Shown here in pieces: positions 4,489 through 7,011 of a stretch of DNA of 7,011 bases. Under the pieces are notes generated by a model. That model ran no database searches. It saw only the letters and a program-made list of their open reading frames with translations, and was not told the DNA's origin. Numbering within the stretch: the stretch's first letter is position 1; the number at the start of each line of letters is the position of its first letter. The position numbers and the translations under genes are program-made. The stretch comes from Planctomycetota bacterium (GTDB lineage: Bacteria; Planctomycetota; Planctomycetia; Pirellulales; UBA1268): the NCBI GenBank assembly GCA_003669255.1, contig QWPO01000017.1:1-7011 (forward strand), written 5' to 3'.

Positions 4489-7011
4489 ACCGCCGCACCG
4501 AGAGCGTGGCGGCGTCGGCCTCGACAGCAATCGCCCCGGCCCGGCCGGTCTGGAGGATGTCGGCTCCCCTGGCCGCGGCTGCGTAGGCCTCGCGAACGAG
4601 CGGCCACGATCGTCCCTCCGCGCCGCTGACGAGCACGACGCTCGGCTGCGTGGCGGCCGCCAGGTCGGGCGGCAGGCTCGTGATGCTGCCGTGATGCGGC
4701 GCGACCAGCACATCGCAACCGTCGGGATCAGCGGCGACGAACCGTTCAGCCGCCCGGCCCTCGAGGTCACCCGTCAGCAGCCAGCGGCGACCGGCCGCCT
4801 CGACGGCCATCACGAGGCTCGCCTCGTTGTCGGTGCCGCAGGCACCAGCGGCCGCGCCTGCGGCCGGATGGAGCACGCGAACCCGGCACTGCGGATCGAC
4901 GGCGAATGAATCGCCAGCCTGCACGATCCGCATGGGGATCCGGCGGTCACGGAAGGCCGCGACGAGCTCGCGGGCGGCGGGGGCGGCGCTCGCCAGCAGG
5001 GGCTCCGTGGCCACCACCTCGCCGACGACAAACCGGTCGAGCAAGTCGGGCACCGCGTTGAAATGGTCGACGTCGGCGTGGGAGATCACGAGGTGGTCGA
5101 TTCTCCGCGTCCGCTCGCTCCAGAGCACGGCCGCCAGCGACCTCGAGGCCGCCGCCGGCGCTCCCAGCCGCCCGGCATCAAACACGAGCGTCTTGCGCGC
5201 TGGCGTGGTGAACACGATCCCGCAGCCGTGCCCCATGGCGGCCACCACGCCCCGCAGCCCCGCGGGCCGCGCCGCCACCGCGGCCCCCAGTCCGTCCACG
5301 GCGAGGCCCACCGCCATCCACGCCCCCGCGACCACAGCCCAGGTGCGGGGCCGACGAAGCGCGTTGGGGTGAAACCAAAGGAGAGACGCCGCGAGCGTGG
5401 CATACCAGCCCGCCACCCACCAATCCGGCGGCCCTGCCACCCACCAATGGCCGCCGGGCACCCGCGCCGACCAGTGCACGACTGCGGAGATGCAGGCCAG
5501 CATGCCGTCGCACGCCGCGCCGCAGATCGAGGCCAGCGTGTCAGACACCGCCGACGTCACGAGGCACAGAAAGCCCCATGCCATCGCCAGCGCGACGAGC
5601 GGCGCCACGATCACGTTGACAATCAGGCCTACGGGGCTCACCACGTGAAAGCGGGCGGCGACCAGCGGCGTGGTGACGATCCAGACTGCGGCCCCGGCCG
5701 CGAATCCCGCCCAGCACTGCCAGGCCGCTGACCGGACGAGCCGCTCGACTGGCGACCGACTCCGCTCGATCAGGCGGTCGATGGGGTCGTCGGGTGACTG
5801 CCGGCTCGGCAGCGCGGCAGCGATGCCGACGAGCACCGCGGTCGAGAGGAATGAGAGCTGCGCCCCCGCGCCGAGCACGTCGGCCGGCCGCAGGGCAAGC
5901 ACCACGATCGCCGCTACCGCCAGACCGTTGATCGCCGGCGATCTCCGGCCGGCGGCCGCGGCGAGGCACGACAGCCAGACGAGCAGCGTGGCCCGCAGCA
6001 CGGGGGTCTCGGCGCGAACCAGCAGCATGTAGCCCCCCGTCACCGCGGCGATGACAACCAGCGCCCAGCCGCGAGGGACGACCGCGAGCCGGAGCAGTTT
6101 GAAGAGCGCCAGCGAAAGGAGGCCGACGTGGAGACCGGAAATGGAAAGGATGTGAACAGTGCCCGTGGCGAGGAAGTCGTCGGCCTCGTCGCGGGGAAGC
6201 GATTCGCGACTCCCGAGCAGCAGTGCCGAGGCGAGTGGGGCGCGGACGGGCGAGAGGTGTTCATCCAGCGTGGCGAGGCCGCGGGCCCGCAGGCCCTCGA
6301 TCCACCGCGAGACCGCAAGCGGGCTAGCGCGTTTCAGGAGCCGCATGCCCCGGGCAGATGACACCCGCACGATCGAGAGGCAGCGATTCGCCCGGGCCCG
6401 CGCCCGAAAATCAAACTCACCCGGATTGAGGGCCGCCGAAGGCCGCAGCCCACGGCCGAGGATCCGCACGCGATCGCCCACCCCCAGTGGCGGCGGACTA
6501 CCGTCCACGATCACCGTGGCTCGGCCCGACGCCGGCTGCCACCGGCTTCCGACACGATGCGCCTCGACGCTCACCACGCACTCGCCCGACGGGCCGATGG
6601 CAGCCGCACGCCGCGGATCACCAACGGCGGGGAGTTCGCGAAACGCCTGTTCGATCCTGCCCCGGATGGCAATCGGCGCCGGGCTCTCGCCCAACTGCCA
6701 CGCAAGCTCATCGCGGCGAAAGAGGTCGTACCTCGCGTCGGCCCAGGCGGCGCCGCACGCGGCGATCGCGACAGCGATCGCCGCCATGGCCGCTCGCGGG
6801 CGGCCCCACCACGTCGCCACGCCCCACGCGGCGAGCGATGCCACCGCCGCGGCCCACCACGCGACCGCCAGGCTTGCCCCAGGCCAGGGCTCCACGAGAC
6901 GGGCAAAACCGCACCCGGCGGCGAGGCAGGCCGCTGCCACCACGGCCGGCCGGGCCGGGAGCGGCTCGTCGCGACGGTGGTGGAGCAGCCAGCGGATCGC
7001 CGCCCGAGGCC
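4457..7011 (-). CDS. comEC: ComEC/Rec2 family DNA uptake channel (5' partial)
   Basis: ComEC is the polytopic inner-membrane protein that passes single-stranded DNA into the cytoplasm during natural transformation. Positions are counted from the GTG at 6943 (828 residues). Domain order: two N-terminal membrane segments (about 22-66); a soluble DUF4131-type region with LNPGEFDFRARARANRC (172-188); the Competence domain with GTVHILSISGLHVGLL (261-276), the family signature, and many membrane segments to about 555; and a C-terminal metallo-beta-lactamase domain. The latter has MGHGCG (570-575), FDAG (588-591), SHADVDH (621-627), TDNEASL (704-710), LLTGDLEG (722-729) and APHHGS (748-753). The candidate metal ligands are His622, Asp624, Asp626, His627, Asp725 and His750. 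Such domains are thought to degrade the strand that is not imported. The true start is probably outside the window: the frame stays open to 7011, GTG 6943 has no Shine-Dalgarno, and the codons just before it read EPLPARPAV, resembling the usual RP-hydrophobic opening of ComEC. The stop TGA (4459-4457) lies inside the end of ccsBA. No other competence genes are visible. Confidence 0.93.
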   Translation of the reverse strand, partial: PRAAIRWLLHHRRDEPLPARPAVVAAACLAAGCGFARLVEPWPGASLAVAWWAAAVASLAAWGVATWWGRPRAAMAAIAVAIAACGAAWADARYDLFRRDELAWQLGESPAPIAIRGRIEQAFRELPAVGDPRRAAAIGPSGECVVSVEAHRVGSRWQPASGRATVIVDGSPPPLGVGDRVRILGRGLRPSAALNPGEFDFRARARANRCLSIVRVSSARGMRLLKRASPLAVSRWIEGLRARGLATLDEHLSPVRAPLASALLLGSRESLPRDEADDFLATGTVHILSISGLHVGLLSLALFKLLRLAVVPRGWALVVIAAVTGGYMLLVRAETPVLRATLLVWLSCLAAAAGRRSPAINGLAVAAIVVLALRPADVLGAGAQLSFLSTAVLVGIAAALPSRQSPDDPIDRLIERSRSPVERLVRSAAWQCWAGFAAGAAVWIVTTPLVAARFHVVSPVGLIVNVIVAPLVALAMAWGFLCLVTSAVSDTLASICGAACDGMLACISAVVHWSARVPGGHWWVAGPPDWWVAGWYATLAASLLWFHPNALRRPRTWAVVAGAWMAVGLAVDGLGAAVAARPAGLRGVVAAMGHGCGIVFTTPARKTLVFDAGRLGAPAAASRSLAAVLWSERTRRIDHLVISHADVDHFNAVPDLLDRFVVGEVVATEPLLASAAPAARELVAAFRDRRIPMRIVQAGDSFAVDPQCRVRVLHPAAGAAAGACGTDNEASLVMAVEAAGRRWLLTGDLEGRAAERFVAADPDGCDVLVAPHHGSITSLPPDLAAATQPSVVLVSGAEGRSWPLVREAYAAAARGADILQTGRAGAIAVEADAATLSVRRFSGGRWQQVP
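5412..5459 (-). repeat. 24-base tandem duplication inside comEC
   Basis: The 13-mer GCCACCCACCAAT occurs exactly at 5412-5424 and 5436-5448, a period of 24 bases that keeps the frame. In the protein it gives two adjacent eight-residue units, HWWVAGPP and DWWVAGWY (residues 499-514), near the junction of an external loop and the next membrane segment. It looks like a small in-frame duplication that has begun to diverge. Confidence 0.7.

Noticed and set aside
3418..4770. A 450-codon open frame on the minus strand opposite the CcsA half
   Set aside because: It lies opposite the highly conserved WWD region and has the same low-complexity Arg/His/Glu/Pro composition; it is a frame shadow.
5616..5621. 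TTGACA, an exact -35 consensus on the plus strand
   Set aside because: It lies inside comEC in antisense, and no -10-like sequence follows at 16-18 bases.
5063..5731. A 222-codon plus-strand open frame inside comEC
   Set aside because: It is antisense to recognisable ComEC motifs and its product is Arg/His/Pro/Gly-rich with no identifiable domain.
1..7011. Search for a defence system, CRISPR array, mobile element, tRNA or new multi-gene island
   Set aside because: No array-like repeats, transposase, terminal inverted repeats, tRNA-like cloverleaf or shift in base composition was seen; all genes longer than 100 residues are explained by core functions or a conserved lipoprotein.

Overview
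The window is GC-rich, gene-dense bacterial DNA with G or C at most third codon positions. Protein style points to a planctomycete: an Ala/Arg-rich lipoprotein of a type common there, a very long ResB-CcsA fusion whose WWD motif reads WGWDPKENGAL, and a ComEC with a GHG-type motif and SHADVDH in its metallo-beta-lactamase part. This placement is inferred from recalled family features; no rRNA or other marker gene is present.

Layout. Positions 2-118 (+) hold the C-terminal end of an unidentified gene that starts outside the window. A 69-base gap (119-187) carries weak hairpins, a TAGAAT box and a GGAG ribosome binding site. Positions 188-883 (+) encode a putative lipoprotein of 231 residues. 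Eight bases after its stop, 892-4488 (+) encodes a 1198-residue System II cytochrome c synthase (CcsBA: ResB half, large extracytoplasmic middle domain, CcsA half). On the opposite strand, 4457-7011 encodes ComEC, the inner-membrane channel of DNA uptake; its stop lies inside the last codons of ccsBA (32-base tail-to-tail overlap) and its true start lies beyond the right edge. No gene-free stretch exceeds 300 bases, and I see no RNA genes, CRISPR array, insertion sequence or phage element.

How the genes work together. The lipoprotein and CcsBA look like one translationally linked unit: the Shine-Dalgarno sequence of ccsBA is the last codons of the lipoprotein gene. CcsBA would move haem across the cytoplasmic membrane and attach it to CXXCH motifs of apocytochromes c; the lipoprotein could be an extracytoplasmic helper, but only its position suggests this. 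ComEC belongs to a separate, convergent transcription unit and has no obvious functional link.

The window looks like core-genome territory rather than an accessory island. I found no convincing new multi-gene system. The most useful leads are the uncharacterised lipoprotein coupled to CcsBA, the additional membrane segments and middle domain within CcsBA, and a 24-base tandem duplication within comEC.
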